Shown here: piece after piece, positions 46,593 to 57,381 of the stretch | Numbering within the stretch: position 1 is the first letter of the stretch | Layout: every line of letters starts with the position of its first letter | Assembly (NCBI RefSeq): GCF_027568475.1 | Contig: NZ_JANKZG010000001.1 | Coordinates: 248,001-312,000, forward strand | DNA: 64,000 bases | Direction: 5' to 3' | DNA from: Acinetobacter sp. HY1485 | GTDB lineage: Bacteria; Pseudomonadota; Gammaproteobacteria; Pseudomonadales; Moraxellaceae | Translations under genes and position numbers: made by a program | Notes under the pieces: model-generated | What the model saw: the letters and a program-made list of their open reading frames with translations, nothing else | What the model was told of the DNA's origin: nothing | Database searches by the model: none

Positions 46593-47930
46593 ATGAAATC
46601 CCCCAAAGTCGGTTTTGTTTCTTTAGGTTGTCCTAAGGCGTTGGTCGATTCTGAACGTATTTTAACCCAATTACGTACCGAAGGTTATCAAGTAGCATCA
46701 GATTATGATGGTGCTGATCTTGTTGTTGTTAATACTTGTGGCTTTATTGAATCAGCGGTTCAAGAATCGTTAGATGCCATTGGTGAAGCAATGAGCGAAA
46801 ATGGCCGTGTGATTGTAACAGGCTGTTTAGGTAAAGATGAAGATAAAATTCGTGATATGCATCCTAATGTACTGAAAGTAACAGGTGCAGCGGCATATCA
46901 AGACGTAATGGAAGCAGTACATGAATATGTACCTGCACCACCTAAGCATAACCCATTTGTGGATTTAGTTCCTGAACAAGGGATTCGTCTTACGCCAAAG
47001 CATTACGCCTATCTTAAAATATCTGAAGGCTGTAATCACCGCTGTACATTTTGTATTATTCCAAGCATGCGTGGCGATTTAGTATCGCGCCCTGTAGGTT
47101 CTGTATTAGAAGAAGCTGCGGCATTAAAACGCTCGGGTGTGAAAGAAATTTTGGTTATTTCACAAGATACGTCTGCGTACGGTGTCGATACCAAATACAA
47201 ACTCGATTTTTGGAATGGCCAGCCTGTTAAAACCAAATTCTTTGATATGTGCGAAGCACTAGGTCAACTTGGGATTTGGGTGCGTTTACACTATGTTTAC
47301 CCGTATCCACATGTAGATGCTGCGATTGATTTAATGGCACAAGGTAAAATTTTACCGTATTTAGATATTCCTTTTCAGCATGCAAGTCCGCGTATTTTAA
47401 AGCTGATGAAGCGTCCTGCGCATAGTGAAAACACGTTAGAGCGTTTGAAAATATGGCGTGAAAAATGCCCTGATTTAGTCATTCGTTCTACATTTGTAGT
47501 GGGTTTTCCAGGCGAAACAGAAGAAGATTTTGAAATCTTACTTGAATGGTTAAAAGAAGCAAAACTTGATCGTGTGGGCTGTTTTACCTATTCGCCTGTA
47601 GACGGTGCAACTGCAAATGATTTACCTGATCATGTACCAGAAGATGTAAAACAGTCTCGTTACGAGCGTTTTATGGAAGTACAGCAAGCTATTTCAGCAG
47701 AAAAACTACAACAACGTATTGGTCAAACAATGACTGTGCTTGTCGATAGCCTAGAAGATGAATTTCCTGTAGCAGTGGCACGTTCATATGCTGATGCACC
47801 AGAAATTGATGGTAACGTTTTTGTTGAAGATATTGACAAAACACAAATTAAACCTGGCGCTTTATTAAAAGTAGAGATTACGGATGCAGATGAATACGAT
47901 TTATTTGCAAAATTAATCGATATTATCTAA
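46593..47930 (+). CDS. rimO: Ribosomal protein uS12 methylthiotransferase RimO
   Basis: RimO adds a methylthio group to an Asp of ribosomal protein S12. The 445-aa protein has the methylthiotransferase domain with Cys13, Cys49 and Cys78, the radical-SAM cluster cysteines Cys147, Cys151 and Cys154 (CNHRCTFC) and a C-terminal TRAM domain. Sequence from [17 protein letters not shown] on is strongly E. coli-like. The frame is open 24 codons further upstream, but the ATG at 46593 fits the family start. It is the first gene before pyrH in the same direction, with a short gap. Confidence 0.96.
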   Translation: MKSPKVGFVSLGCPKALVDSERILTQLRTEGYQVASDYDGADLVVVNTCGFIESAVQESLDAIGEAMSENGRVIVTGCLGKDEDKIRDMHPNVLKVTGAAAYQDVMEAVHEYVPAPPKHNPFVDLVPEQGIRLTPKHYAYLKISEGCNHRCTFCIIPSMRGDLVSRPVGSVLEEAAALKRSGVKEILVISQDTSAYGVDTKYKLDFWNGQPVKTKFFDMCEALGQLGIWVRLHYVYPYPHVDAAIDLMAQGKILPYLDIPFQHASPRILKLMKRPAHSENTLERLKIWREKCPDLVIRSTFVVGFPGETEEDFEILLEWLKEAKLDRVGCFTYSPVDGATANDLPDHVPEDVKQSRYERFMEVQQAISAEKLQQRIGQTMTVLVDSLEDEFPVAVARSYADAPEIDGNVFVEDIDKTQIKPGALLKVEITDADEYDLFAKLIDII

Positions 47931-47945
47931 TTTTTGGAGAAAGAC

Positions 47946-48674
47946 ATGGCAGATACAAATAGCCCGCGTTACTCACGAATTTTATTAAAATTATCAGGTG
48001 AGGCACTGTCAGGAAATCGTGAAATGGGCATTGATGCTCAAGTTCTCGATCAAATGTCATTATCGATTGCACATCTTGTTGGCTTAGGCGTGCAAGTGGG
48101 GATTGTTGTTGGTGGTGGTAACTTATATCGTGGTAGCCAATTACAAAAAGATGGTTTGGTTGGACGTGTAACAGGCGACCAAATGGGTATGCTTGCAACC
48201 GTAATGAATGGTCTTGCTATGCGTGATGCGTTAGTACGCCGTAACATCAAAACACGTTTAATGTCTGCATTATCAATTGGTACCGTGGTAGAGCCTTATT
48301 CAAGTCGTGATGCAATTCGCCATTTAAATAATGGTGAGGTATGTGTATTTGTAGCAGGCACAGGTAACCCATTCTTCACAACAGATACAGCAGCATGTTT
48401 GCGTGGTATTGAAATTGAATCAGATCTAATTTTAAAAGCGACCAAAGTTGACGGCGTTTATAATAAAGATCCAAGTAAGCATGATGATGCTGTAAAATAT
48501 GATACATTAACATTTGATCAAGTGTTAGATGAAAAATTAGGTGTTATGGATTTAACGGCAATCTGTTTATGTCGTGATCACAATGTGCCATTACATGTGT
48601 TTGATATGAATAAAGCAAATGCATTGCTCTCTGTTGTGATGGGTGAAAAAGAAGGCACACACGTAACCAACTAA
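47946..48674 (+). CDS. pyrH: UMP kinase
   Basis: PyrH phosphorylates UMP to UDP and is a hexameric bacterial amino-acid-kinase-fold enzyme, feeding both nucleic acid and UDP-sugar pools. Family blocks in the 242-aa protein: [30 protein letters not shown] and [14 protein letters not shown]. The ATG at 47946 has a perfect GGAGAAAG ribosome site; the frame is open four codons earlier. It is followed by frr, the usual pyrH-frr order. Confidence 0.97.
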   Translation: MADTNSPRYSRILLKLSGEALSGNREMGIDAQVLDQMSLSIAHLVGLGVQVGIVVGGGNLYRGSQLQKDGLVGRVTGDQMGMLATVMNGLAMRDALVRRNIKTRLMSALSIGTVVEPYSSRDAIRHLNNGEVCVFVAGTGNPFFTTDTAACLRGIEIESDLILKATKVDGVYNKDPSKHDDAVKYDTLTFDQVLDEKLGVMDLTAICLCRDHNVPLHVFDMNKANALLSVVMGEKEGTHVTN

Positions 48675-48696
48675 ATTTTAAAGTAAGGAAAATCAC

Positions 48697-49251
48697 ATGA
48701 TTAATGATCTTAAAAAAGACAGTGAACAGCGAATGCAAAAATCGCTTGAATCTTTAGAGCAAGGTTTTGCTAAGGTTCGTACTGGTCGTGCCCATCCTTC
48801 TATTTTAAATAATGTGATGGTGCCTTATTACGGTTCAGATGTACCGTTAAATCAAGTGGCAAACGTGGGTGTTGAAGATTCACGTACGTTGCTTGTGCAA
48901 CCTTTTGAACGTCAAATGGTGTCTGCTATTGATAAAGCCATTCGTGAAAGCGATTTAGGTTTAAACCCAATTACAGCAGATGCCATTCGTGTTCCACTTC
49001 CTGCCTTAACAGAAGAAACACGCCGTGATATGCAAAAAGTAGCACGTACTGAAGCTGAAAATGCAAAAATTGCAATTCGTAACATTCGTCGTGATGTTTT
49101 AGGTGATATCAAATCATTGCAAAAAGAAAAAGAAATTTCTGAGGATGATGAACGCCGTGCAGGTGATGATATCCAAAAAATGACAGACAAATTTGTTGCA
49201 GAAGTAGACAAGCGTTTAGCTGCAAAAGAAGCTGAGTTAATGAAGGTATAA
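48697..49251 (+). CDS. frr: Ribosome recycling factor
   Basis: RRF splits the post-termination ribosome together with EF-G. The 184-aa protein has the standard length and blocks: [40 protein letters not shown] and AIRNIRRD. It follows pyrH by 22 bases with an AAGGAAA site and is followed by uppS three bases after its stop codon. Confidence 0.98.
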   Translation: MINDLKKDSEQRMQKSLESLEQGFAKVRTGRAHPSILNNVMVPYYGSDVPLNQVANVGVEDSRTLLVQPFERQMVSAIDKAIRESDLGLNPITADAIRVPLPALTEETRRDMQKVARTEAENAKIAIRNIRRDVLGDIKSLQKEKEISEDDERRAGDDIQKMTDKFVAEVDKRLAAKEAELMKV

Positions 49252-49254
49252 TAA

Positions 49255-49998
49255 ATGACGACTGATTTCAGCGTTCATTTACCTCAGCATGTTGCCATCA
49301 TTATGGATGGCAACAATCGCTTTGCAAAGAAAAAGCAAATGCAGACAGGCGATGGACACAAAGAAGGTAAAATCACATTAGACCCAATTGTAGAGCATTG
49401 TCGCAAAATAGGTGTTAAAGCACTCACTGTATTTGCTTTTTCAAGCGAAAATTGGAAACGTCCTCAAATTGAAGTAGATTTATTGATGTATTTGCTTGAA
49501 CAAACAATTCATGAGCAAATACCTCGTATGATGAAATTTGAAATTGCATTACGTTTTATTGGGGATTTGGCAAAACTTCCACAGCATTTACAAGAACTGG
49601 TTCAATACGCAGAACAAAAAACAGCACATTTCACCCAAATGACGTTAACCATTGCGCTTAGCTATGGTGGTATGTGGGATATTGCAGATAGTGCAAAACG
49701 TATTGCACAAGATGTTGTTAATCAAAAATTAGATATAGAACAGATTGATGCAACATTATTTGGACAGTATGTATGTTTAGGGGATTTACCACCTGTTGAT
49801 CTACTGATTAGAACGGGCGGTGATTATCGAATTTCTAATTTTTTGTTATGGCAATGCGCTTACGCAGAGCTTTATTTTACACCATTACTTTGGCCAGAGT
49901 TTACTGTAGAGGAATTACAGAAAGCATTCAACGTGTTTTCAGCACGCGAGCGTCGTTTTGGTAAAACTACTGAACAAATCCAACAAGAGAACGATTAA
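49255..49998 (+). CDS. uppS: Undecaprenyl diphosphate synthase
   Basis: UppS chains isopentenyl diphosphate to make undecaprenyl diphosphate, the lipid carrier for peptidoglycan and O-antigen. The 247-aa protein has catalytic Asp18 in IMDGNNRFAKK and RTGGDYRISNFLLWQ later. Two motif positions differ from E. coli (GNGRW and RTGGE), a variant I associate with Acinetobacter. It starts on the third base after the frr stop and stops one base before cdsA. Confidence 0.96.
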   Translation: MTTDFSVHLPQHVAIIMDGNNRFAKKKQMQTGDGHKEGKITLDPIVEHCRKIGVKALTVFAFSSENWKRPQIEVDLLMYLLEQTIHEQIPRMMKFEIALRFIGDLAKLPQHLQELVQYAEQKTAHFTQMTLTIALSYGGMWDIADSAKRIAQDVVNQKLDIEQIDATLFGQYVCLGDLPPVDLLIRTGGDYRISNFLLWQCAYAELYFTPLLWPEFTVEELQKAFNVFSARERRFGKTTEQIQQEND

Positions 49999-50811
49999 AT
50001 GTTTGAGCGTATTAAAACCGCATTGGTTTTAGTGGCTATCGTACTAATTTGTATGTTTGCAACAACATCACATTATCCAATGTATGGCTTAATGGTATTG
50101 GCAGGAACAATTGCTGGGTATGAGTGGTCAAAGTTAATGCCACAAAACCAAAGTGTACATGCCTACTTAAATGCAGGATTAATGTGTGTTGTTACAGTAA
50201 TTGCCTTGTACTATTCAGATGTATCTTTATTATTTTGGGCAGCTTCTATATTAGTATGGGGGTTTAGCGTATTTTGGACCAAAAATTTTCCTGAATATGA
50301 TGGGTGGTACAATAAAGCCTTATATTTAATTGGTGTGGTTTTAATTGCTGCGGCAGTCACGGCAATTTTCTCTGTATGGTCAGTTTCACCTTGGTGGTTA
50401 ATGTATTTATTTGTACTTGTATGGGGTGCAGATAGTGGTGCGTATTTTGTTGGACGTAAGTTCGGACGGCGTAAAATGGCACCAAGTGTCAGTCCAAATA
50501 AATCCATTGAAGGTTTATTTGGTGGCTTAATATTAACATCGCTCATTATTGTAGGCGTACAAAGTTATTATTTACATTTAACTTTAATCCAGCATGTTTT
50601 ATTTTTTGTATTGTCCTTTATTACGGTTTTAGGTTCAGTACAAGGTGATTTATTTGAGTCTATGATCAAACGTCGTGCAGGGGTAAAAGATTCTGGTAGC
50701 ATTTTACCAGGTCACGGTGGTGTGTTAGATCGTATAGATTCTTTATTGGCAGCAGCCCCAATTTTTGCGACGGGCATATATTTATTAAAATTAATTGGTG
50801 TAGATTTATAA
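49999..50811 (+). CDS. cdsA: Phosphatidate cytidylyltransferase
   Basis: CdsA makes CDP-diacylglycerol from phosphatidic acid and CTP, the branch point for all phospholipids. The 270-aa protein is very hydrophobic with about seven or eight membrane segments and the family signature at the C-terminal end: SMIKRRAGVKDSGSILPGHGGVLDRIDS. It begins directly after the uppS stop codon and ends directly before dxr, so the genes are probably translationally coupled. Confidence 0.96.
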   Translation: MFERIKTALVLVAIVLICMFATTSHYPMYGLMVLAGTIAGYEWSKLMPQNQSVHAYLNAGLMCVVTVIALYYSDVSLLFWAASILVWGFSVFWTKNFPEYDGWYNKALYLIGVVLIAAAVTAIFSVWSVSPWWLMYLFVLVWGADSGAYFVGRKFGRRKMAPSVSPNKSIEGLFGGLILTSLIIVGVQSYYLHLTLIQHVLFFVLSFITVLGSVQGDLFESMIKRRAGVKDSGSILPGHGGVLDRIDSLLAAAPIFATGIYLLKLIGVDL

Positions 50812-51996
50812 ATGTCTCAATCTGTTTGTATATTGGGTGCGACTGGCTCTATTGGCGAAAGTACGTTAAAAGTTTTGCAACAACATCCAGAACAATATTC
50901 AGTGTTTGCTGTAACAGCTTATAGCCGTATTCAAAAACTCGTAGAAATATGTAAACAGGTTAAACCAAAAATCGCTGTCGTTCCTGCATGTTATCAAGAT
51001 GAGCTCGCTATTTTATTAAAACAACACCAACTTGATGTGGAAATTTTAACAGATGACGTAGGCTTACAAACTGTAGCACGCCATCCTGATGTTGATATTG
51101 TAATGGCTGCTATTGTAGGGGCGGCGGGACTTTTACCTACACTTTCAGCTGTGAAAGCAGGTAAACGTGTTTTACTTGCTAATAAAGAAGCACTAGTTAT
51201 GTCTGGTGACTTAATGATGCAAGCTGCACGAGAGCATAAAGCATTATTATTACCTGTCGATTCAGAACATAATGCTATTTTTCAGTGTTTACCGGAGCAG
51301 TATTTAAATTTAGATAAAACAGGTAAACCACAACTTGGTGTATCGCAAATTTTATTGACAGCATCGGGTGGTCCATTTTTAAATACACAAAATTTAGATG
51401 CAGTGACGCCTGCACAGGCATGTAAACATCCAAATTGGTCTATGGGGCAAAAAATTTCTGTTGATTCTGCAACTTTAATGAATAAAGGACTAGAACTAAT
51501 AGAAGCATGTCATTTGTTTTCAATTTCAGAACATTTTGTTACAGTTGTTATTCACCCACAAAGTATCATTCACTCTATGGTTCAATATATAGATGGTTCG
51601 ACTTTGGCACAAATGGGTAACCCTGATATGTGTACGCCAATTGCACATGCGCTTGCTTGGCCACAGCGTATTCATGCGCCTGTATCTGCACTTGATCTAT
51701 TTAAAAATAATCAGCTTAATTTTGAAGCGCCCGATTTAAAGCGTTTTCCTGCACTACAATTAGCGAGAGATGCAATGAAAACAGGGGGGACAGCACCTGC
51801 TATTTTAAATGCAGCTAATGAAATTGCGGTAGAAGCATTTTTAAATCAAAAAATAAAATTTACGCATATTCCGACTGTGGTAGAACATACTTTAAATAAA
51901 CTTGAGCATAGTGTTGCGTCTGATTTAGAGATTATTTTACAAGCAGATCAACAAGCTCGACATATTGCACACCAATATGTAGGGGAAATTGCTTGA
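50812..51996 (+). CDS. dxr: 1-deoxy-D-xylulose 5-phosphate reductoisomerase
   Basis: Dxr (IspC) is the NADPH-dependent second step of the MEP isoprenoid pathway and the target of fosmidomycin. The 394-aa protein starts with the Rossmann motif LGATGSIGEST, and has LLANKEALV, VDSEHNAIFQCL, LTASGGPF and WSMGQKISVDSATLMNKGLELIEA. Isoprenoid from this gene feeds UppS encoded upstream in the same operon. Its stop codon TGA overlaps the TTG start of rseP. Confidence 0.98.
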   Translation: MSQSVCILGATGSIGESTLKVLQQHPEQYSVFAVTAYSRIQKLVEICKQVKPKIAVVPACYQDELAILLKQHQLDVEILTDDVGLQTVARHPDVDIVMAAIVGAAGLLPTLSAVKAGKRVLLANKEALVMSGDLMMQAAREHKALLLPVDSEHNAIFQCLPEQYLNLDKTGKPQLGVSQILLTASGGPFLNTQNLDAVTPAQACKHPNWSMGQKISVDSATLMNKGLELIEACHLFSISEHFVTVVIHPQSIIHSMVQYIDGSTLAQMGNPDMCTPIAHALAWPQRIHAPVSALDLFKNNQLNFEAPDLKRFPALQLARDAMKTGGTAPAILNAANEIAVEAFLNQKIKFTHIPTVVEHTLNKLEHSVASDLEIILQADQQARHIAHQYVGEIA

Positions 51997-53345
51997 ATAT
52001 TTTATTTATGATTTTAGCCGCAATTTGCTTACTAGGACCATTAATTGCAATACATGAATTTGGACATTATTGGGTAGCACGTGCAGTAGGTGTAAAAGTC
52101 CTAACTTACTCTATTGGGTTTGGGCCAAGAATTCTGAGTTGGACATCAAAAAAAACAGGCATTGAATATCGCCTAGCGGCATTACCTTTAGGCGGTTATG
52201 TAAAAATGCTAGACGAGCGTGAAGGAAATGTTAAATCTGACGAATTACATCAGGCGTTTAACAGACAATCTGTTTGGAAGCGTATCGCAATCGTTGCGGC
52301 AGGTCCTATAATTAATTTATTATTTGCAGTGTTGTTGTTTTGGATCTTGTTTTTGCCTAAGCAAGAGGAATTAAGCACAGTTGTTGGTAAAGTATTTGAT
52401 CATACCCCCGCGATGCAAGCTGGCTTAAAAGAAGATGATAAAATTATTAGTATTGATGGCAAGCCAACTTCAACTTGGGAAACACTTAATTTTGCCTTAG
52501 TTGAACGTGCAGGAGAAACTGGACATATTAATATTCAGGCAGAACACAACGGACAATTAAAGCAATATAGTTTGTCTATAAAAAACTTCCTTAAAGATCA
52601 AAATCAATCCGCGTTAGAACAGCTAGGTTTTGTACCTTATCGACCAAAAATAGAACCTATTGTTTCTGTACTAAGTCCAGATGGTGCTGCAATTCGTCAA
52701 GGGATGCAAGTAGGCGATAAAGTTATAAAAATTAACAGTATACAAACACATGATTGGTTTGATGTTGTAGATATTGTGCAACGGTCTCCTGAAAAATTAC
52801 TTAAAGTAGAAGTATTACGTGGTCAAAATATAATTATTCTAGATGTAATGCCTCAGGGTAAGTCTGATGGTATGGGACATACTACTGGAATGCTAGGTGT
52901 CCAAAGCAATACCAAATTTATAATACCTGATCAATACAAACAAACGATTCAGTACACACCCGTGCAAGCACTAGAAAAAGCGTTGACCAAAACAACAGAT
53001 GTTTCTAGTATGATTTTGGGTTCTATGACTAAAATGGTCAAAGGGCTGATTGGTTTAGAAAACTTGTCTGGTCCTGTAACTATTGCTAAGGTTGCAGGGC
53101 AAAGTGCTGCGTTAGGTTGGCAAACATTTTTTTCGTTTATGGCTTTAATGAGCATTAGTTTAGGTATTTTAAATCTTTTACCTATTCCAATGCTTGATGG
53201 TGGTCATTTATTTTATTATTTTATTGAAGCGATTAGAGGAAAGCCAGTTTCTGAAAAGATTCAGATGATTGGATTTAAAATCGGGATGGTATTGCTAGGT
53301 AGCATGATGTTCCTTGCTTTATTTAATGATTTTATGCGTCTATAA
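51993..53345 (+). CDS. rseP: Site-2 protease RseP
   Basis: RseP is an inner-membrane zinc protease that cuts RseA to release sigma-E and removes leftover signal peptides. The 450-aa protein has the zinc motif HEFGH at 21-25 in the first helix, two central PDZ domains, and the third-ligand LDG motif in PMLDGGHLF near the C-terminus. The likely start is TTG at 51993, overlapping the dxr stop (TTGA) with AGGGGA just upstream; the ATG at 52008 would remove part of the first helix. Non-ATG starts can lower expression. Confidence 0.95.
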   Translation: MNILFMILAAICLLGPLIAIHEFGHYWVARAVGVKVLTYSIGFGPRILSWTSKKTGIEYRLAALPLGGYVKMLDEREGNVKSDELHQAFNRQSVWKRIAIVAAGPIINLLFAVLLFWILFLPKQEELSTVVGKVFDHTPAMQAGLKEDDKIISIDGKPTSTWETLNFALVERAGETGHINIQAEHNGQLKQYSLSIKNFLKDQNQSALEQLGFVPYRPKIEPIVSVLSPDGAAIRQGMQVGDKVIKINSIQTHDWFDVVDIVQRSPEKLLKVEVLRGQNIIILDVMPQGKSDGMGHTTGMLGVQSNTKFIIPDQYKQTIQYTPVQALEKALTKTTDVSSMILGSMTKMVKGLIGLENLSGPVTIAKVAGQSAALGWQTFFSFMALMSISLGILNLLPIPMLDGGHLFYYFIEAIRGKPVSEKIQMIGFKIGMVLLGSMMFLALFNDFMRL

Positions 53346-53380
53346 CAGGATTAATATTCAACTTAGTGGAAAGAATAGGC

Positions 53381-55807
53381 ATGCGTCATACACATATTTT
53401 TATGCCTTTGGCACTTGTAAGTGCGATGGCAGCAGTACAACAAGTCTATGCGGCAGATGATTTTATCGCACGTGACATTCAGTTTGATGGTTTAGTGCGT
53501 TTAACTCCTGCAAATGTTGCAAGCATGTTGCCAATTAAAACAGGTGACCGTGTCAATGAAATGAGCTTGAATAATGCCATTCATATTTTATATGACACAG
53601 GTTTATTTGATGATATTCAAGCTTCAGAACAAGAAAATGGAACGTTAATTTTTAAAGTTGCAGAGCGTCCTGTTATTTCAAAAGTTGAATTCAAGGGCAA
53701 TAAACTCATTCCAAAAGAAGCTTTACAAGAAGGTCTCAAAAAAATGGGACTTGCTGAAGGTGAAGTTCTAAAGCAAGCAACATTACAAAATATTGAAACA
53801 GAGCTTGAGCAACAATATATTCAACAAGGTCGTTATACGGCTGATGTTAAAATTGAAACAACACCACGCCCTAATAACCGTGCTGATGTAACAATTAATT
53901 TTGTAGAAGGTAAAGCTGCAAAAGTCATTGATATTAATGTAGTTGGAAATAAAGTTTTTAGTGATAGTGACATTAAACAAGCATTCGCATTAAAAGAAAA
54001 AAAATGGTACTCTATTTTATCAAGTAGCGATAAGTTTGCTAAAGAACGTATGGCTGCAAGTTTAGATGCAGTGCGTGCACTTTATTTAGACAATGGCTAT
54101 GCAAACTTCGCAATTAATTCTTCAGACCTAAATATCAGTAAAGATAAACAAAAAGTTATTATTAACTTATCTATAAGTGAAGGTGAGCAATTTAAAGTAG
54201 GTACGACTAAATTTTTAGGCGATACTCTCTTTAAACCAGAAGAGTTGACGTCTGTACAAGTTTACAAAGAAGGCGAAATTTATTCGCAGGCAAAAATTGA
54301 TGCAGTAAAAAATCTACTTTTACGTAAGTATGGTAATGCAGGTTATTATTTTGCCGAAGTAAATGCTGTACCACAGATTGATAACGATAATAAAGTTGTA
54401 AACGTGGTTTATTATATTAATCCGGGACAACAAGTTACGATTCGTCGTATTAATTTTACAGGTAATACAAAAACAGCAGACGAAGTATTGCGTCGTGAAA
54501 TGCGTCAAATGGAAGGTGCTTTAGCAAGTAACGAAAAAATTGAACTTTCTAAAGTACGCTTACAACGCACAGGTTACTTTAAAAATATTACCATTAAACC
54601 TGTTCGTATTGCTAACTCATCTGATGCGATGGATTTAGATGTAAATGTTGAAGAGCAACATTCAGGTAGCAGTACATTAGCTGTAGGTTACTCACAAAGT
54701 GGTGGTATTACATACCAAGCGGGAATTAACCAATCAAACTTCTTAGGTACAGGTAACAGTATTGGGTTTGATTTTACACGTTCATCGTATTCAACCTACT
54801 ATAACTTATCTGTAACAGATCCATATTTTACTATTGATGGTATTAGTGCAGGTTATAATGTTTATTACCGTGAAACAAAACCCTATAGCGATTATCATGT
54901 AAGCGACTACTACTCTAAAGCATTAGGGGCAAGTACAAGTCTTTCCTATCCAATTGATGAGAATCAAAGTATTAGTGGATCTATAGGTATAGAACAAAAT
55001 AAAATCACCACAGATGCATATGGGTCTGTAGCTTACGGTGGTTATCTAATGAACCACGATGGTAAGCAGAGCTCTGATGATGGTGTACCAATTTATTCTG
55101 GAACATATTTAAATTATTTAGCTAATTTAGGTTGGTCTTTTAATACGTTAAACCAACCCTTGTTTCCAACATCAGGTCAACTGCATTCAGTAAACTTAGA
55201 AATTGCAACACCAGGAAGTGATGCAGATTATCAAAAACTAACATACAGTGGGCAGTTGTTTTTCCCAATTGGTAAAGGTTTTGGGTTGCATGGGTATGGT
55301 AAGTTAGGTTATGGACATGATTTACCATTTTGGAAAAATTTCTATGCAGGTGGTTGGGGGTCTGTACGTGGTTACGAAGATAATACTTTAGGGCCACGCT
55401 ATCCGGGGCAATACTATAGTACTAATCAAACTTCAGATTCTAACAAAGATGCAGTAGGTGGTAATGCGCTTGTTCAGTTTGGTGCTGAGCTAATTTTACC
55501 TGTACCTTCTAAAGGGGATTGGGCACGTAACTTACGCCCTACATTGTTTGTAGAGGGTGGGCAAGTATATGACACAGAGTGCAAAAATATTTCAGACTTC
55601 TACGATGGCACTACATTAGTAAATGGTAAATCTTACTGTAAGCAGAACAACGAGTTTGATTTGAGTAACCTGCGTTATAGTGCAGGTGTTGGGTTAACGT
55701 GGAACACGATGATCGGACCTTTATCAATCAGTTATGCTTATCCATTAAATAAAAAGTCTAATGATGAAACCCAAGCATTCCAATTCCAAATTGGTCGTAC
55801 TTTCTAA
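53381..55807 (+). CDS. bamA: Outer membrane protein assembly factor BamA
   Basis: BamA inserts beta-barrel proteins into the outer membrane. The 808-aa precursor has a signal peptide (about 1-24, ending VYAADD), five POTRA repeats (about 25-420) and a C-terminal Omp85 barrel with an FxIGRTF-like final strand (FQIGRTF) carrying the terminal Phe. The conserved VRGY motif of the lid is present as SVRGYEDNT. The ATG at 53381 was chosen because GGAAAG precedes it and it gives the signal peptide. skp follows after 16 bases. Confidence 0.97.
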   Translation: MRHTHIFMPLALVSAMAAVQQVYAADDFIARDIQFDGLVRLTPANVASMLPIKTGDRVNEMSLNNAIHILYDTGLFDDIQASEQENGTLIFKVAERPVISKVEFKGNKLIPKEALQEGLKKMGLAEGEVLKQATLQNIETELEQQYIQQGRYTADVKIETTPRPNNRADVTINFVEGKAAKVIDINVVGNKVFSDSDIKQAFALKEKKWYSILSSSDKFAKERMAASLDAVRALYLDNGYANFAINSSDLNISKDKQKVIINLSISEGEQFKVGTTKFLGDTLFKPEELTSVQVYKEGEIYSQAKIDAVKNLLLRKYGNAGYYFAEVNAVPQIDNDNKVVNVVYYINPGQQVTIRRINFTGNTKTADEVLRREMRQMEGALASNEKIELSKVRLQRTGYFKNITIKPVRIANSSDAMDLDVNVEEQHSGSSTLAVGYSQSGGITYQAGINQSNFLGTGNSIGFDFTRSSYSTYYNLSVTDPYFTIDGISAGYNVYYRETKPYSDYHVSDYYSKALGASTSLSYPIDENQSISGSIGIEQNKITTDAYGSVAYGGYLMNHDGKQSSDDGVPIYSGTYLNYLANLGWSFNTLNQPLFPTSGQLHSVNLEIATPGSDADYQKLTYSGQLFFPIGKGFGLHGYGKLGYGHDLPFWKNFYAGGWGSVRGYEDNTLGPRYPGQYYSTNQTSDSNKDAVGGNALVQFGAELILPVPSKGDWARNLRPTLFVEGGQVYDTECKNISDFYDGTTLVNGKSYCKQNNEFDLSNLRYSAGVGLTWNTMIGPLSISYAYPLNKKSNDETQAFQFQIGRTF

Positions 55808-55823
55808 AAAGGATATAAACGTA

Positions 55824-56306
55824 ATGAAAAAATTATTAGTTGCAAGTGTATTGGCAGCAATCGGAACGATAGCATCGGCAGCAAATTACGGTATTGTAGA
55901 CATGCAACGCGTTGTTGAAAGTAGTACATATTTAAAACAGCAAAATGCAACACTACAACAAACAGTAAAGCCAAACGCAACACGCGCGGAGCAGCTGCAA
56001 AGTGAATTACAAGCATTGCAAGAAAAAGCCGCTAATGCAAAACCAAATGAAGTACAACAGCTAAAGACACAGTATGAAGCTAAAGTGCGTGAAATGAACA
56101 TGTTAGAACAAACTGTACAACAAAAAGTACAGCAAACTTCTCAACTTACAAGTCAAAATTTTACCACTCGTGTACAGCAAGCTGCTGATCAATTACGCAA
56201 AGAGAATAATCTTGACCTTGTTTTAAACAAAAATGCTGTACTTGCATATGACAACACAAGTGATTTAACTGATAAAATGATTCAAAAGGTGAATGCAACT
56301 AAGTAA
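55824..56306 (+). CDS. skp: Periplasmic chaperone Skp/OmpH
   Basis: Skp is a trimeric periplasmic chaperone that holds unfolded outer-membrane proteins on the way to BamA. The 160-aa protein has a signal peptide (about 1-19, ending ASAAN) and the OmpH core, starting YGIVDMQRVV, followed by long coiled-coil arms (about 35-130). Genes of this family commonly lie directly behind bamA. The start at 55824 follows AAAAGGA. Confidence 0.95.
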   Translation: MKKLLVASVLAAIGTIASAANYGIVDMQRVVESSTYLKQQNATLQQTVKPNATRAEQLQSELQALQEKAANAKPNEVQQLKTQYEAKVREMNMLEQTVQQKVQQTSQLTSQNFTTRVQQAADQLRKENNLDLVLNKNAVLAYDNTSDLTDKMIQKVNATK

Positions 56307-56309
56307 TCT

Positions 56310-57377
56310 ATGAATCAACAACCACAAAAGTTACAAACGCTAGCTCATCTTGTAAAAGGTGAGTTAGTGGGTCAATCAGACTTTATTGTGCATGGTCTAG
56401 CTAGTTTAGAACATGCAACAAATCGTCAAATTTCTTTTGTAAATGGTCAAAAATATATTGATCAAGCAGAAGCATCTCAAGCAGGGGTTCTTATTATAAC
56501 GAAAGAATTACAACCTCTACTAAAACAAAAAAACTTTATCATTGTAGAAAATCCCTATTTGGCTTTTTCGATACTTACACATATTTTTGAGCTTAAAAAA
56601 ACTCAAACAGGAATTGAAAGTACTGCAAAAATTCATCCTTCTGCCATAATTTCAGAAAGCGCCTACATTGGGCACTATACAGTAATAGAAGAAAATGCAG
56701 TTGTTGGTGATCATACATACATTGCGGCGCATGTAAAAATTGATCAAGGCGTTGAAATTGGTCAACAATGTTTTATCGACTCAAATACTGTGATTACAGG
56801 TTTTACAAAAATTCAAAACGAAGTACGTATTCATGCAAATACGGTGGTAGGTGGTGAGGGTTTTGGCTTCGCACCTTATCAAGGACAATGGCATCGAATA
56901 GCACAATTAGGATCTGTTAAAATAGGCAATAAGGTCAGAATTGGATCGAACTGTAGTATTGACCGTGGTGCATTAGATGACACAATTATAGAAGATGGGG
57001 TTATTATTGATAATCTTATACAGATTGCACATAACGTAAAAATTGGTGCAAACACTGCAATTGCAGCTAAATCGGGCATAGCGGGTAGTACAATAATTGG
57101 AAAAAATTGTATTTTAGCTGGTGGCTGTGGTGTTGCTGGGCATCTGAAGATTACAGATAATGTTACATTGACAGGTATGACAATGATAACAAAAAGTATT
57201 ACAAAACCAGGAACTTATTCTTCAGGTACTGGCTTCTTAGAAAATAGACATTGGCATAAAACTGTAGTTCGTTTAAAACAATTAGCAGATGTGCCATTGA
57301 CTAAGTTGAGTGAACGCTTAGATCATATACAAACTCAGATTGAGTCAATTGAATCAACATTAAAAACGCGTAAATAG
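56310..57377 (+). CDS. lpxD: UDP-3-O-(3-hydroxyacyl)glucosamine N-acyltransferase
   Basis: LpxD adds the second acyl chain in lipid A synthesis. The 355-aa protein has the N-terminal uridine-binding domain, then many left-handed beta-helix hexapeptides (about 110-310), with the family motifs GEGFGFAP and AHNVKIG including the catalytic His. It starts four bases after skp and is followed by fabZ. Confidence 0.97.
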   Translation: MNQQPQKLQTLAHLVKGELVGQSDFIVHGLASLEHATNRQISFVNGQKYIDQAEASQAGVLIITKELQPLLKQKNFIIVENPYLAFSILTHIFELKKTQTGIESTAKIHPSAIISESAYIGHYTVIEENAVVGDHTYIAAHVKIDQGVEIGQQCFIDSNTVITGFTKIQNEVRIHANTVVGGEGFGFAPYQGQWHRIAQLGSVKIGNKVRIGSNCSIDRGALDDTIIEDGVIIDNLIQIAHNVKIGANTAIAAKSGIAGSTIIGKNCILAGGCGVAGHLKITDNVTLTGMTMITKSITKPGTYSSGTGFLENRHWHKTVVRLKQLADVPLTKLSERLDHIQTQIESIESTLKTRK

Positions 57378-57381
57378 TACT